DNA of 64,000 nucleotides from Micromonospora sp. C95. GTDB taxonomy: Bacteria > Actinomycetota > Actinomycetes > Mycobacteriales > Micromonosporaceae. Under the pieces are notes generated by a model. It did no database searches and was not told the DNA's origin. It saw nothing but the letters and a program-made list of their open reading frames with translations. This document shows positions 50,581 to 59,206 of this stretch, piece by piece. The stretch lies in the NCBI RefSeq assembly GCF_018070465.1, contig NZ_JAGPXT010000004.1, positions 1 through 64,000 of the forward strand. Reading direction: 5' to 3'. Both the position numbers and the translations under genes were made by a program. Each line of letters begins with the position of its first letter. Positions within the stretch are counted from its first letter, which is position 1.

Positions 50581-51593
50581 TCACGGTCACCGGCGCCGCC
50601 GGCATGCTCGGGTCCCGCCTGGTCGACCGGCTCACCGCCGACGGCCATCAGGTGCGCGGCGTCGACCTTCGGGACGAGTCCACCGTCACCGACGTCGGCG
50701 ACATCCGCGACGCGCGGCTGCTGGACCGTGCGCTCGCCGACAGCAGCGTGGTCATCCACTGCGCCGCGGCGTTGCCCAGCTACCCGCCCGACCAGATCCG
50801 GTCGGTGATCGTCGATGGCACGCGCAGCGTGTTCGCCGCCGCCCAGCGGGCCCGCGCGGCGCGGGTGGTGCACGTGTCGTCGACGGCCGTGTACGGACTG
50901 CCCAGGCAGGTGCCCACCCCCGAGCAGCACCCGCGCACCCCGGTCGACACCTACAGTGCGGCCAAGGCGGCGGCGGAGGAGATCGCCGAGGAACACCGCG
51001 CCGCCGGGCTGCCGGTGGCGGTGCTGCGACCCAAGACCTTCCTCGGTCCCGGCCGCATGGGTCTGTTCGCGATGCTGTTCGAATGGGCAGAGGAGGGGCG
51101 CAACTTTCCCGTGCTGGGTCGTGGCGACGTCCGGATCCAGATGTTCGCCGTCGACGACCTGGTCGACGCGGTGGTCACCGTCCTCAACGCCCCCGACGAG
51201 GTCGCCAACGACACCTACAACCTCGGTGCCGACCACTTCGGCACGCTGCGCGAGGACTTCCAGGCGGTCCTGGACGCCGCCGGACACGGCCGCCGGGTGG
51301 TCTCGTTGCCCGCCCGGCCCGCGTTGGCCGCGCTCAGCCTGCTCGAACGTCTCCGGCTCTCCCCGGTCTACGGCCGGCTGCTGCACAAGCTGATGGCCGA
51401 CTCGTACGTCAGCACGGACAAGGCCCGACGTCGCCTGGGCTTCCAACCCAAGCTGTCCAACCAGGACGCCATCCTGCGCACGTACGAGTGGTGGCGCGCG
51501 GAACGGCACCGGGCCCGTCCGGCCGGCCAGGGGCGGACCAGCCGCGACCCCTGGCGGCAGGGTGCCCTGGCCGCCGCCAAGATCTTCTTCTGA
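50577..51593 (+). CDS. NAD-dependent sugar epimerase/dehydratase (extended SDR)
   Basis: A 338-residue extended SDR beginning VITVTGAAGMLGSRL, with the Gly-rich NAD motif TGAAGMLG (residues 4-12). VHVSSTAVYG holds the active Ser and DTYSAAKAAAEE gives Tyr and Lys of YxxxK. Substrates of such enzymes are nucleotide or lipid-linked sugars. Next to a DPPR-synthase-like gene it could act in making a polyprenyl-phosphate sugar, like a DprE2 partner, but no DprE1 oxidase is present in the cluster. The start overlaps the aminotransferase stop. Confidence 0.83.
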   Translation: MITVTGAAGMLGSRLVDRLTADGHQVRGVDLRDESTVTDVGDIRDARLLDRALADSSVVIHCAAALPSYPPDQIRSVIVDGTRSVFAAAQRARAARVVHVSSTAVYGLPRQVPTPEQHPRTPVDTYSAAKAAAEEIAEEHRAAGLPVAVLRPKTFLGPGRMGLFAMLFEWAEEGRNFPVLGRGDVRIQMFAVDDLVDAVVTVLNAPDEVANDTYNLGADHFGTLREDFQAVLDAAGHGRRVVSLPARPALAALSLLERLRLSPVYGRLLHKLMADSYVSTDKARRRLGFQPKLSNQDAILRTYEWWRAERHRARPAGQGRTSRDPWRQGALAAAKIFF

Positions 51594-51607
51594 CAGGGGG
51601 TCTTGCG

Positions 51608-52576
51608 ATGACGTCCGTCGAAACCGTGGTGGAGCCGGTCGCCCCGGTGGTCACCCGGCGCACCACCCGCCTGCCCGCGCCGTTGCGACATCTGGTGGCG
51701 CTGGCCCGGCCCGGCCACGCGGTGAAGAACCTGCTCGCCGTGCCGCTCGCGCTGGCCGACACCCCGCTGTGGACGGCAGCGACGCTGTGGCGCTGCCTCT
51801 GGGCGGTCGCCGCGTTCACGCTGGCGTCCTCGGTGATCTACGTGGTCAACGACATCGCCGACCGCCACCGGGACCGCGACCATCCGGTCAAGCGGGCCCG
51901 TCCGATCGCCGCCGGCCACGTCCCGGTCCCGGTGGCCTGGGTGTACGCGGGGGTCCTGGGTGCCGCACTCACCGGGTTGACCGTCGCCGGACCGGCCATG
52001 AGCTGGTGGCCGCTGCTCACCTACCTGGCGCTGAGCATCGCCTACAGCAGATGGCTCAAGCACGTGCCGCTGCTCGACGTCTGCGTGGTCTCCGCCGGCT
52101 TCGTGCTGCGGGTCCTGCAGGGGTACGCGGCGACCGGGGCGGAGGTCTCCAGTCTGCTGTTGACCGCCGTGTTCAGCGGGTGCCTGGTGCTCATCCTCGG
52201 CAAGCGGCGGCACGAACTGGCCGCCCTGGGCACACCCCACCGGCCCGCCCTGGACGGCTACAACCTGCTGCTCGCCGACCACCTGCTCGGCCTCACCGCC
52301 TCGCTGGCCGGCACCACGTTCCTGCTGTACCTGCACATCGACGCGCCGGTCGACGCGTACCCGCCGGTCGCGCTGGCCATCGTCGTACCGCTGGGCCTGC
52401 TCGCCGCGTTCCGCTACCTCCAGGCGGTCCTGGTGCTGCGCGGTGGTGGCGACCCGATCCGGATCCTGCTGCGGGACCGGACCATCGTCGTGTGCGCCGC
52501 ACTGGCCGGCGCCACGTTGGCCCTGGCCCAGATCATCGCCCGCTACCCCAACCTGCTGACCTGGACGGACAGTTGA
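51608..52576 (+). CDS. UbiA-family DPPR-synthase-like prenyl-phosphate transferase
   Basis: A 322-residue polytopic UbiA enzyme with eight to nine membrane segments. The Asp-rich motif NDIADRHRDRDHPVK (81-95) has the NDxxDxxxD metal site followed by HPxK and RARPIAAG, which are features of decaprenyl-phosphate 5-phosphoribosyltransferase (Rv3806c) rather than ubiquinone or menaquinone enzymes. It would transfer a pentose phosphate from PRPP to polyprenyl phosphate, making the precursor of lipid-linked ribose or arabinose. Its presence points to pentose in the cluster's glycan. Confidence 0.82.
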   Translation: MTSVETVVEPVAPVVTRRTTRLPAPLRHLVALARPGHAVKNLLAVPLALADTPLWTAATLWRCLWAVAAFTLASSVIYVVNDIADRHRDRDHPVKRARPIAAGHVPVPVAWVYAGVLGAALTGLTVAGPAMSWWPLLTYLALSIAYSRWLKHVPLLDVCVVSAGFVLRVLQGYAATGAEVSSLLLTAVFSGCLVLILGKRRHELAALGTPHRPALDGYNLLLADHLLGLTASLAGTTFLLYLHIDAPVDAYPPVALAIVVPLGLLAAFRYLQAVLVLRGGGDPIRILLRDRTIVVCAALAGATLALAQIIARYPNLLTWTDS

Positions 52577-53589
52577 TGAGACAACCGCTGGTGTCGGTCA
52601 TCGTGCCGAACTACAACTACGCCCGTGCGCTGCACCTCTGCCTGGAGTCGCTGCGTGCGCAGACCTACCCCCACCTGGAGATCATCGTGGTGGACGACTG
52701 CAGCACCGACGACTCGGTAGCGGTCGCCGAGGCCCACGGCGCGCGGGTGACGCGTACCCCCGCCAACGGTGGACCGGCGGCGGCGCGCAACCTGGGCGCG
52801 GCGGTCGCGACCGGAGAGATCCTGTTCTTCATCGACTCGGACGTGGCCGCCCGGCCCGACGCGGTGGCCAACGCGGTCGAACTGCTCACCGCCGACCCGA
52901 CGATCGGAGCGGTGTGCGGCAACTACGACCCGGTGCCGCTGATCCGGGACAGCCTGCTGGAGGAGTACCGCTGCCTGCAACAGTCCTACTGGTTGATCGC
53001 CGACGAGGGCCAGATCATGACGCTCTACACCGCGCTGCTGGCCATACCGGCCCGGGTGTTCGCCGAGGTGGGGCCGTTCAACCCGGAGCTGCGGGAGACC
53101 GAGAACGCGGACTACGGGATGCGGCTGGCACAGCGCTACCGGATCCTGCTCTCGCCCCGGGTACGCGGCGTGCACGATCACGACCACGAACTCGGTGTGC
53201 TGGTGCGCAAGGTGTTCACCCGCACCGCCTTGCACATCCCGCTGTACGCCAGCAAACCGGAGTTTCCCGGCGGGTTGCGCAGCGGCCCCCGGGCCTGGGT
53301 GAGCATCGCCGCCCCGCTGGCGGTGCTCACCGCCGTGCTGCCCCTGCTGTTCGGGCCGGCGCTGTTGCTGGTGCCGGCCGCCGCGTTCGTCGCGTTCGTC
53401 GCCGGGGACCGGCCGATGTACCAGTTCGTCCGGGCCGAACGAGGGGCGCTGTTTCTGGTCTACTTCATCGCGATGCACTTCCTGCTGAACCTCGTCATCG
53501 CCGTCGCCGCGGCGTGCGGCGTGGCCGCCTGGCTGGCCTCGGCCCGGTTCCGCCGGCTCTACGACCGTCCGGAGGTGGTCGCCCGATGA
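52576..53589 (+). CDS. GT2 glycosyltransferase
   Basis: A 337-residue GT2 whose start overlaps the UbiA stop (TGATG). SVIVPNYNYARAL (residues 7-19), IVVDDCSTDDS and FFIDSDVAA carry the nucleotide-sugar and DSD motifs; GPAAARNLG is the turn before. The acid region is RETENADYGMRLA and the aromatic block is LEEYRCLQQSYW. Two to three membrane helices close it. It is adjacent to, and closely similar to, the next gene, probably by tandem duplication. Confidence 0.88.
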   Translation: MRQPLVSVIVPNYNYARALHLCLESLRAQTYPHLEIIVVDDCSTDDSVAVAEAHGARVTRTPANGGPAAARNLGAAVATGEILFFIDSDVAARPDAVANAVELLTADPTIGAVCGNYDPVPLIRDSLLEEYRCLQQSYWLIADEGQIMTLYTALLAIPARVFAEVGPFNPELRETENADYGMRLAQRYRILLSPRVRGVHDHDHELGVLVRKVFTRTALHIPLYASKPEFPGGLRSGPRAWVSIAAPLAVLTAVLPLLFGPALLLVPAAAFVAFVAGDRPMYQFVRAERGALFLVYFIAMHFLLNLVIAVAAACGVAAWLASARFRRLYDRPEVVAR

Positions 53590-54623
53590 ACGAGCTTCCG
53601 CTGGTCTCGGTGATCGTGCCGAACTACAACTACGCCGAGTCGCTGGACCTGAGCCTGCGGTCCATCCTCGATCAGACCTACCCGAACATCGAGCTGCTGA
53701 TGGTCGACGACTGCAGCACCGACCAGTCCGTCGCGGTGGCCGCCGCCCTCGGTGTGAACGTGGTCAGCACCGGCGTCAACGGTGGCTGCGGCACCGCCCG
53801 CAACGTGGGCGCCGCGCACACCCGCGGCGAACTGATCTGCTACGTGGACTCCGACCTGGCCCTGGCGCCGGACGCGGTGGCCACCGCGGTGCGAATCCTC
53901 ACCGAGCAGCCGACCGTCGGTGCGGTCTGCGGCATCCAGGACGCCGAGCCGTTGCTCCACGACACGGTGGTCTCCCGGTACCGGGGCCTGCAGTACCACT
54001 ACTGGTCGATCAGCTCCGAAGGTGACGTGTCGTTCCTGTTCCCCGCGATGTGCGTCATCCGCCGCAGCGTCTACGACGAGGTCGGGCCGTTCAACCCGGC
54101 GCTGCGGCAGACCGAGGAGGTCGACTACGGCTACCGGCTGACCCGCCGGCACCGGATGCTGCTCACCTCCGAGGTACGCGGCCGGCACGACCACGACCAT
54201 GAGCTGGTCGGGCTGCTGCGCAAGCTGTTCCACCGGGGCCGGCTGCGCATCCCGCTGTACGCGCGGGCCCGGCGCTTCGGCAAGGGGTTCGAGACCGCGT
54301 CCCGGGCCTGGGGCAGCCTCGCCGCCTTCGCCGTCCTGCCGGCGCTGGCCGTACCGCTGGTGCTGGGGCCCTGGGCTGCCGTCCTGCCGGCCGTCCTGCT
54401 CGGCACCTCGCTGGCCTGCGACGCCGGGATGTACCGTTTCGTGCTGCGCGGTCGTGGGCTGCCGGCGCTGGTCGGCTTCGCCGCGCTGCACTTTCTGGTG
54501 AACGTCACCATCACCGCCGGAGTGGCCACCGGCGCGGCGCAGTGGCTGCTGTCGCGACCCTTCCGCCAGCTCTACGACGCCTCCTTCCCCATCGACGGCA
54601 CCCCCCGGTGGACGTCGGCGTGA
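53586..54623 (+). CDS. GT2 glycosyltransferase, tandem paralogue
   Basis: A 345-residue GT2 with SVIVPNYNYAESL, MVDDCSTDQS, CYVDSDLALA and RQTEEVDYGYRL, position for position like its upstream neighbour; VRGRHDHDHELVGLLRKLF matches VRGVHDHDHELGVLVRKVF there. The acceptor-side block differs (VVSRYRGLQYHYW), so the two may add different sugars. The membrane tail has three hydrophobic stretches. It overlaps the EEP gene by four bases (GTGA). Confidence 0.88.
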   Translation: MNELPLVSVIVPNYNYAESLDLSLRSILDQTYPNIELLMVDDCSTDQSVAVAAALGVNVVSTGVNGGCGTARNVGAAHTRGELICYVDSDLALAPDAVATAVRILTEQPTVGAVCGIQDAEPLLHDTVVSRYRGLQYHYWSISSEGDVSFLFPAMCVIRRSVYDEVGPFNPALRQTEEVDYGYRLTRRHRMLLTSEVRGRHDHDHELVGLLRKLFHRGRLRIPLYARARRFGKGFETASRAWGSLAAFAVLPALAVPLVLGPWAAVLPAVLLGTSLACDAGMYRFVLRGRGLPALVGFAALHFLVNVTITAGVATGAAQWLLSRPFRQLYDASFPIDGTPRWTSA

Positions 54624-55735
54624 CGACCGCCACCCCGGTGGCCGCGGCCGGCACCGAACCGGACCAGCTCACCCGTACGGCGTCCCGAGGCTGGCCGGCG
54701 GTGCTGCTGGTCACCGCCGCGGCGCTCTGGCTGGCGTTCACCGTCACGCACCTGGCGATCAGCGGACACTGGTGGCTGTGGCTCGCGGTGGACGCCGTGC
54801 CACCGCTGGCCTTCGCGCTCGTCCCGGTGATCCTGGGTGCCGGCGCGGCGGTGCTGCGCTGGCGGCGGCGCACGGTGGCGCTGCTCGCCGCCGCCGCGCT
54901 GCTGCTCGGCGCGGGCCAGTCCGGCATCAACACCCGGCGGTGGCAGGGCGGGGACGGTGCCGCGCCGGCCGACGCGGTGCGGGTCTTCGTCTGGAACACC
55001 GACTACTGGGACGAGGGCGGCCAGACCGAGGCGCTGTACCGGGTGCTGCGCGAGGCCGACGCCGACGTCTACCTGTTGCAGGAGTACTGGTACGCACGGA
55101 GCGCCGGGCCGACGGAGGCGGCGCTGGAGCGGCTGCGCGCCGAGTTCCCCGGCTTCCACGTGGTGGTCGTCGGCGAGTTGGTCACCGTCTCGCGCCTGCC
55201 GGTGCTGCGGCAGGCGCCACTGGCGGCGGACGACCTGCCACCGGCGGTCGCCGACGCCGGTGACCAGTGGCGGTACAAGACGCTGCGCACCGATCTGGAC
55301 GTCGGCGGCAGCCGGGTGCTGTCGATGTACAACCTGCACCTGCCGGTGCAGCTCTCACCCGACCACGGCCCGTTCGACCCGGACTTCTACCGGGTCCTGC
55401 GCGAGCAGCACGCACAGCGTGAACCGCAGTGGCGGGCCCTGGCCGCGGACGTGACCGCCAACCCGCATCCGGTGCTGCTCGCCGGTGACCTGAACACCAG
55501 CCCCGCCATGGGCGACCTGCGCAAGCTGCCCGACGGACTGCGCGACGCCGGCTACGCGATGCCGTCGCTGTACCCGGCGAGTTGGGCCGACAGCCCCGGC
55601 TGGCCCCAGTGGTGGCGGCTGGACTGGGCGTTCGTGTCACCGGACGTGCGGGTGCACTCCTACCGGTTCGGCGCTGGGCAGGGCGTGTCCGACCACCGTC
55701 CGCAGGAACTGGTGCTGTCCCTGCCCGGCCGCTGA
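54620..55735 (+). CDS. Membrane-anchored EEP-superfamily hydrolase
   Basis: A 371-residue protein with three N-terminal membrane segments (about 30-50, 58-76 and 82-100) and an extracytoplasmic endonuclease/exonuclease/phosphatase domain: VWNTDYWDEGG (Asn), LQEYWYA (Glu), LAGDLNTSP (Asp, Asn) and SDHRPQ (the catalytic His). Family members with this anchor are usually phosphodiesterases or phosphatases acting on lipids or sugars, not DNases. It ends the rightward unit and could remove a phosphate from the lipid-linked glycan or release it. The GTG start is fixed by overlap with the GT2 stop. Confidence 0.8.
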   Translation: MTTATPVAAAGTEPDQLTRTASRGWPAVLLVTAAALWLAFTVTHLAISGHWWLWLAVDAVPPLAFALVPVILGAGAAVLRWRRRTVALLAAAALLLGAGQSGINTRRWQGGDGAAPADAVRVFVWNTDYWDEGGQTEALYRVLREADADVYLLQEYWYARSAGPTEAALERLRAEFPGFHVVVVGELVTVSRLPVLRQAPLAADDLPPAVADAGDQWRYKTLRTDLDVGGSRVLSMYNLHLPVQLSPDHGPFDPDFYRVLREQHAQREPQWRALAADVTANPHPVLLAGDLNTSPAMGDLRKLPDGLRDAGYAMPSLYPASWADSPGWPQWWRLDWAFVSPDVRVHSYRFGAGQGVSDHRPQELVLSLPGR

Positions 55736-55745
55736 CCGGCCGGGC
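55723..55745 (+). terminator. GC-rich hairpin at the end of the glycan unit
   Basis: GCCCGGCC at 55723-55730 pairs with GGCCGGGC at 55738-55745 around the stop codon of the EEP gene. It is short, with no T tract. A plausible terminator for the rightward unit. Confidence 0.4.
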
Positions 55746-55772
55746 CGGCAGCCACGCCCACGGTGGGTCCGG

Positions 55773-56687
55773 CTATCCCGCCGTCGGGCCCGCTCCGGTG
55801 ACGTTCAGCGCGAGCGAGTAGACCGAGGTGGTGGCGGTCACGAACAGCAGATTGCGCTTGCGGCCACCGAAGGTGAGGTTCGAGCAGATCTCCGGTAGCC
55901 GGAGTTTGCCGAGCAGCGTGCCCTCCTGGTCGAAGCAGTGCAGGCCGTCGTGGGCGGCGACCCACAGCCGGCCCTCGCGGTCGAGTCGGATCCCGTCGAA
56001 CGAGCCGGCGTCGCACTCGGCGAGCACGCCACGGTCGCGCAGCGTCCAGTCGGGGCCCACGTCGAAGTGGCGGAGGTGCCGGCGACGGGTGTCGGCGATG
56101 AACAGCCGCCGTTCGTCCGCCGAGAACGCGAGACCGTTGGGGCGCAGGAAATCGTCGGCGACCTGCTCCACCCGGCCGTCGGGGGTGCAGCGGTAGACGT
56201 GGCAGCCGTCCAGCTCCGGATCCGCCTGGTACCCCTCGTAGTCGCTGTCGATGCCGTAGCTCGGATCGGTGAACCACAACGAGCCGTCGCTGGTCTCGAC
56301 GACGTCGTTCGGGCTGTTGAACCGCCTGCCCCGCCACCGGTCCGCCACCACGGTCAGCGACCCGTCGGGTTCGGTACGGGTCACCCGACGATTACCGTGC
56401 TCGCACGTCACGACGCGACCGAGGCGGTCGATCGTACGGCCGTTGGGGTGACCGGCGGGCGTCTGGAACACGTCGCACCGGCCGGTGACCTCGTCCCACC
56501 GCAGCACCCGGTCGTTGGGGATGTCACTGAACAGTAGGCAGCGCCACGCGGGGGAGTACGCCGGCCCCTCCAGCCAACGCCCGCCGTCGAACAGCCGCTG
56601 CACCACGTGGTCACCGCTGACTGCCCGGAACCGCTCGTCCAGGACCTCCCACCGGGTGGGTATACGTTCGACCGGGTTCATCGTCAT
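55773..56687 (-). CDS. SMP-30/gluconolactonase-like beta-propeller
   Basis: A 304-residue calcium-dependent lactonase-like protein. LEGPAYSP near residue 37 gives the metal Glu; RFNSPNDVVETSDGSLWFTDPSYG holds the Asn and Asp ligands and the NDV block; LRPNGLAFSADERRLFIADT is the second ligand block. The substrate is probably a sugar lactone. The ATG at 56687 and the one at 56681 both lack strong ribosome sites. It is not clearly linked to its neighbours; position beside polysaccharide genes fits sugar-acid metabolism. Confidence 0.85.
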   Translation of the reverse strand: MTMNPVERIPTRWEVLDERFRAVSGDHVVQRLFDGGRWLEGPAYSPAWRCLLFSDIPNDRVLRWDEVTGRCDVFQTPAGHPNGRTIDRLGRVVTCEHGNRRVTRTEPDGSLTVVADRWRGRRFNSPNDVVETSDGSLWFTDPSYGIDSDYEGYQADPELDGCHVYRCTPDGRVEQVADDFLRPNGLAFSADERRLFIADTRRRHLRHFDVGPDWTLRDRGVLAECDAGSFDGIRLDREGRLWVAAHDGLHCFDQEGTLLGKLRLPEICSNLTFGGRKRNLLFVTATTSVYSLALNVTGAGPTAG

Positions 56688-56784
56688 GTACCGGATGGTA
56701 CGGCGGTGTCCGGCACCTGGCCCGCCAGGGTCGTGGCGGCGGCGACCCGGGGACGCGCTCCGCCCGGGCCGCCACCGTCGTGCC

Positions 56785-58011
56785 TCAGCCGTTGTCGATG
56801 AGGCCCGCGATCTCGTTGTAGATGAGGTGTGCCTTGGCGCCCTGGTTGGACGGACACCCACCGAGGTGGTGCAGGGCGATCACCCGGTGGCTGCTGTTGA
56901 GCACCGGTGAGCCCGAGTTCCCCCCGGAGGTGTCGCAGCTGTAGCTGATGTTCCAGGTGTTGTAGTTGGCGTTCCGTACGGTGCAGCGCGCCCCGTTCTG
57001 GGTGTTCTCGAAGATGGACAGCCGCTTCGGGCTGCCGTCACCGTGCCCCGGGATGTACATCTGCGTCCCGGTGGTGGTGGCGGACGTCGCCAGGTAGAGC
57101 GTGCCGAAGCCCTGGATGGCGGCGAAGTTGTTCACCGAGAACAGGGCGTAGTCGAGCTGGCTGGAGCCGCCACTGCTCACCCGGTAGAGCGTCGCACCAC
57201 TCACCTTGGTGCCGGGGCCGGGGTTCGCGCCGCCGCAGGTGGCGCACTGGTAGTTGAACTGCATCTCGCTGCCGCTGACCGCGGCCTGGGTCGAGAAGCA
57301 GTGCTTGTTCGTCAGCATGCGGTTGGTGTTGCCGACCCGCCAGGTGGTGCACATGCCGCCGCCGCTGATCAGCAGCCGCGCCACGGCGTTGCCCCGGGCG
57401 TACTCGGTGGGGTGGCTGCTCTGGTAGCAGACCACGTCGCGGCGGGCGTCGGTGCTGCACACCGACTGGGTGGAGAAGTTGTACTGGCCGATCTCCGTGC
57501 GGTCGTAGCCGCGCCAGAACCGGTCGATGGTCGCGGCGCTGCCCCGGGAGGAGCGGTTGCTGTGCAGTGTCACCACCGCCGTGTCGCCCTCCACCGACAT
57601 CGCCCAGAAGCCGGGCCGGCCGTCGGTGGTGTAGTCCGCGCCGGTGGCCCGGTTCAGGTGGCGGTCGTACCGGTAGCTCTCCCGGCCGTCCGGGCTGGAC
57701 ACGGTGACGTACTCGCCGGGTGCCAGCCGCAGCGAGCTGAAGTGCACCTTGACGTACGTGGCGCCGGGGTGCCGGATGATCTGGGTCCGGCCGCTGCGGG
57801 CGTACGACAACGAGCCGCCGACGGTGCGCAGCTCACCGACGGTCGTCACACCCTCGGCCGAGAACTGGTCCGATTCGGGTGCCCGCTCGGACAGTGGCGT
57901 GATCGGCTGCACCGGCTGTGCCGCGGCGGGGGCCGACAGCAGGGTCAGTCCGAGGGTGCCGGCGGCGAGGGTGACGGCCAGCGTGCGTAGGCGACGCAGG
58001 GCATGTTTCAT
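56785..58011 (-). CDS. Secreted trypsin-like serine protease
   Basis: A 408-residue exported protease. The signal peptide (1-31) ends APAAAQ and a long N-terminal domain of about 180 residues, with beta-rich LRLAPGEYVTVSSPDG, precedes the protease. The triad is His237 (TNKHCF), Asp287 (LDYALF) and Ser366 (GGNSGSP). Eight or more cysteines suggest disulfides. GGAGG lies seven bases before the ATG. It resembles lysyl-endopeptidase-like (Achromobacter-type) proteases of soil actinomycetes. It is divergent from a hydrolase gene across an AT-rich 142-base gap. Confidence 0.87.
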   Translation of the reverse strand: MKHALRRLRTLAVTLAAGTLGLTLLSAPAAAQPVQPITPLSERAPESDQFSAEGVTTVGELRTVGGSLSYARSGRTQIIRHPGATYVKVHFSSLRLAPGEYVTVSSPDGRESYRYDRHLNRATGADYTTDGRPGFWAMSVEGDTAVVTLHSNRSSRGSAATIDRFWRGYDRTEIGQYNFSTQSVCSTDARRDVVCYQSSHPTEYARGNAVARLLISGGGMCTTWRVGNTNRMLTNKHCFSTQAAVSGSEMQFNYQCATCGGANPGPGTKVSGATLYRVSSGGSSQLDYALFSVNNFAAIQGFGTLYLATSATTTGTQMYIPGHGDGSPKRLSIFENTQNGARCTVRNANYNTWNISYSCDTSGGNSGSPVLNSSHRVIALHHLGGCPSNQGAKAHLIYNEIAGLIDNG

Positions 58012-58153
58012 CGTGGCTCCTCCCACAAAGCGGAACCTGAACGATTCCTAAGCCTTCATACCGAAAACAGATCGACATATGCAAGATAATCAATTGGTAA
58101 TACCTCCTCTCGGACCGTCGGTTGACGTGGGCCGACCTGGGTACTGGAGGCAC

Positions 58154-59017
58154 ATGTTCGACGGCTTCACCGACGAGCGGGTCGACGTGGGCGAGGTGGA
58201 ACTGCGCGTCCGGCATGCCGGACGCGGCCCCGCCGTCCTGCTCGTCCACGGACATCCGCGTACCGGATCGACCTGGCACCGGGTCGCCCCGAGGCTGGTG
58301 GATCGGGGGTTCGCCGTGGTCTGCCCCGACATGCGGGGCTACGGCCAGTCCGGCAAGGCGCGGATCCTGCCGGATCACTCCCAGCAGTCCAAGCGCGTGG
58401 TGGCGGCGGACATGGTCCGACTCATGCGCGCACTCGGCCATGCGACGTTCGCCGTTGTCGGGCACGATCGCGGTTGTTACGTGGCGCTACGCCTGGCGCT
58501 CGACCATCCCGACACCGTCAGCCGGCTGGTGGTCATCGACGGCGTACCCATCAGCGAGGCCCTCGCCAGGTGCGACGCGGCGTTCGCCCGGAACTGGTAC
58601 CACTGGTTCTTCTTCGCCCAGCCGGACAAGCCGGAACGGGCCATCGGCGCCGATCCCGACGCCTGGTACGGCGACAAGGCGCGACCGGACCGGATGGGAA
58701 TCGACAACCACCGGGAGTTCCGGCAGGCCATCCACGACCCGGCGACCGTGCGGGCGATGCTGGAGGACTACCGCGCCGGCCTCGGGGTCGACCGGGCGCA
58801 CGAGGAGGCCGACCGGCGAGCCGGTCATACGGTCCGGTGTCCTACCCTGCTGCTCTGGTCGACCCGGGACGACCTGGAGGATCTGTACGGCGACCCGCTC
58901 GCCGTGTGGCGCACCTGGGCCGACGATCTGCGTGGCCACCCGATCGAGTCCGGACACCACGTCGCCGAGGAGAACCCCGACGACCTGACCGCCGCCTTGT
59001 GCCACTTTCTCGCCTGA
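58154..59017 (+). CDS. Haloacetate-dehalogenase-like alpha/beta hydrolase
   Basis: A 287-residue enzyme. The nucleophile is Asp in VVGHDRGC (near residue 104), as in fluoroacetate dehalogenases, not Ser. VHGHPRTGSTWHRV gives the oxyanion region and ESGHHVAEENPD supplies the His at the end. FFFAQPDKPERA forms part of the cap. Likely substrates are haloacids, or epoxides since the same Asp mechanism serves epoxide hydrolases. The GGAGG ribosome site is four bases before the ATG. No dehalogenase cofactor or regulator is nearby. Confidence 0.82.
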   Translation: MFDGFTDERVDVGEVELRVRHAGRGPAVLLVHGHPRTGSTWHRVAPRLVDRGFAVVCPDMRGYGQSGKARILPDHSQQSKRVVAADMVRLMRALGHATFAVVGHDRGCYVALRLALDHPDTVSRLVVIDGVPISEALARCDAAFARNWYHWFFFAQPDKPERAIGADPDAWYGDKARPDRMGIDNHREFRQAIHDPATVRAMLEDYRAGLGVDRAHEEADRRAGHTVRCPTLLLWSTRDDLEDLYGDPLAVWRTWADDLRGHPIESGHHVAEENPDDLTAALCHFLA

Positions 59018-59093
59018 CCGCCGCGTCGCCACCGCGTGTCGACGATCAGGGCTGGTGCCGCGGCACCGGTGTGGGCCACTCTTGCTGTCAGGC

Positions 59094-59111
59094 TTGATGC
59101 ATCGACATCAA
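59094..59111. promoter_or_regulatory. Inverted repeat TTGATG-N6-CATCAA upstream of galactanase
   Basis: TTGATG (59094-59099) and CATCAA (59106-59111) are perfect inverted copies with a six-base spacer, 95 bases before the GH53 start, in a non-coding gap. A regulator site is likely; which family binds it is unknown. Confidence 0.45.
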
Positions 59112-59206
59112 TCACCACCTCACCTGGTTCCGAGACCGTCCGGCAGACCCGCCGGACGTGCCCGAACCCGTCGGGCACCCGCATCCCGCGGATGTGAAGG
59201 AGCGCC

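Noticed and set aside
59054..59067. Perfect palindrome GGTGCCGCGGCACC
   Set aside because: No loop for a terminator hairpin, entirely G/C-rich and not repeated elsewhere; chance is sufficient.
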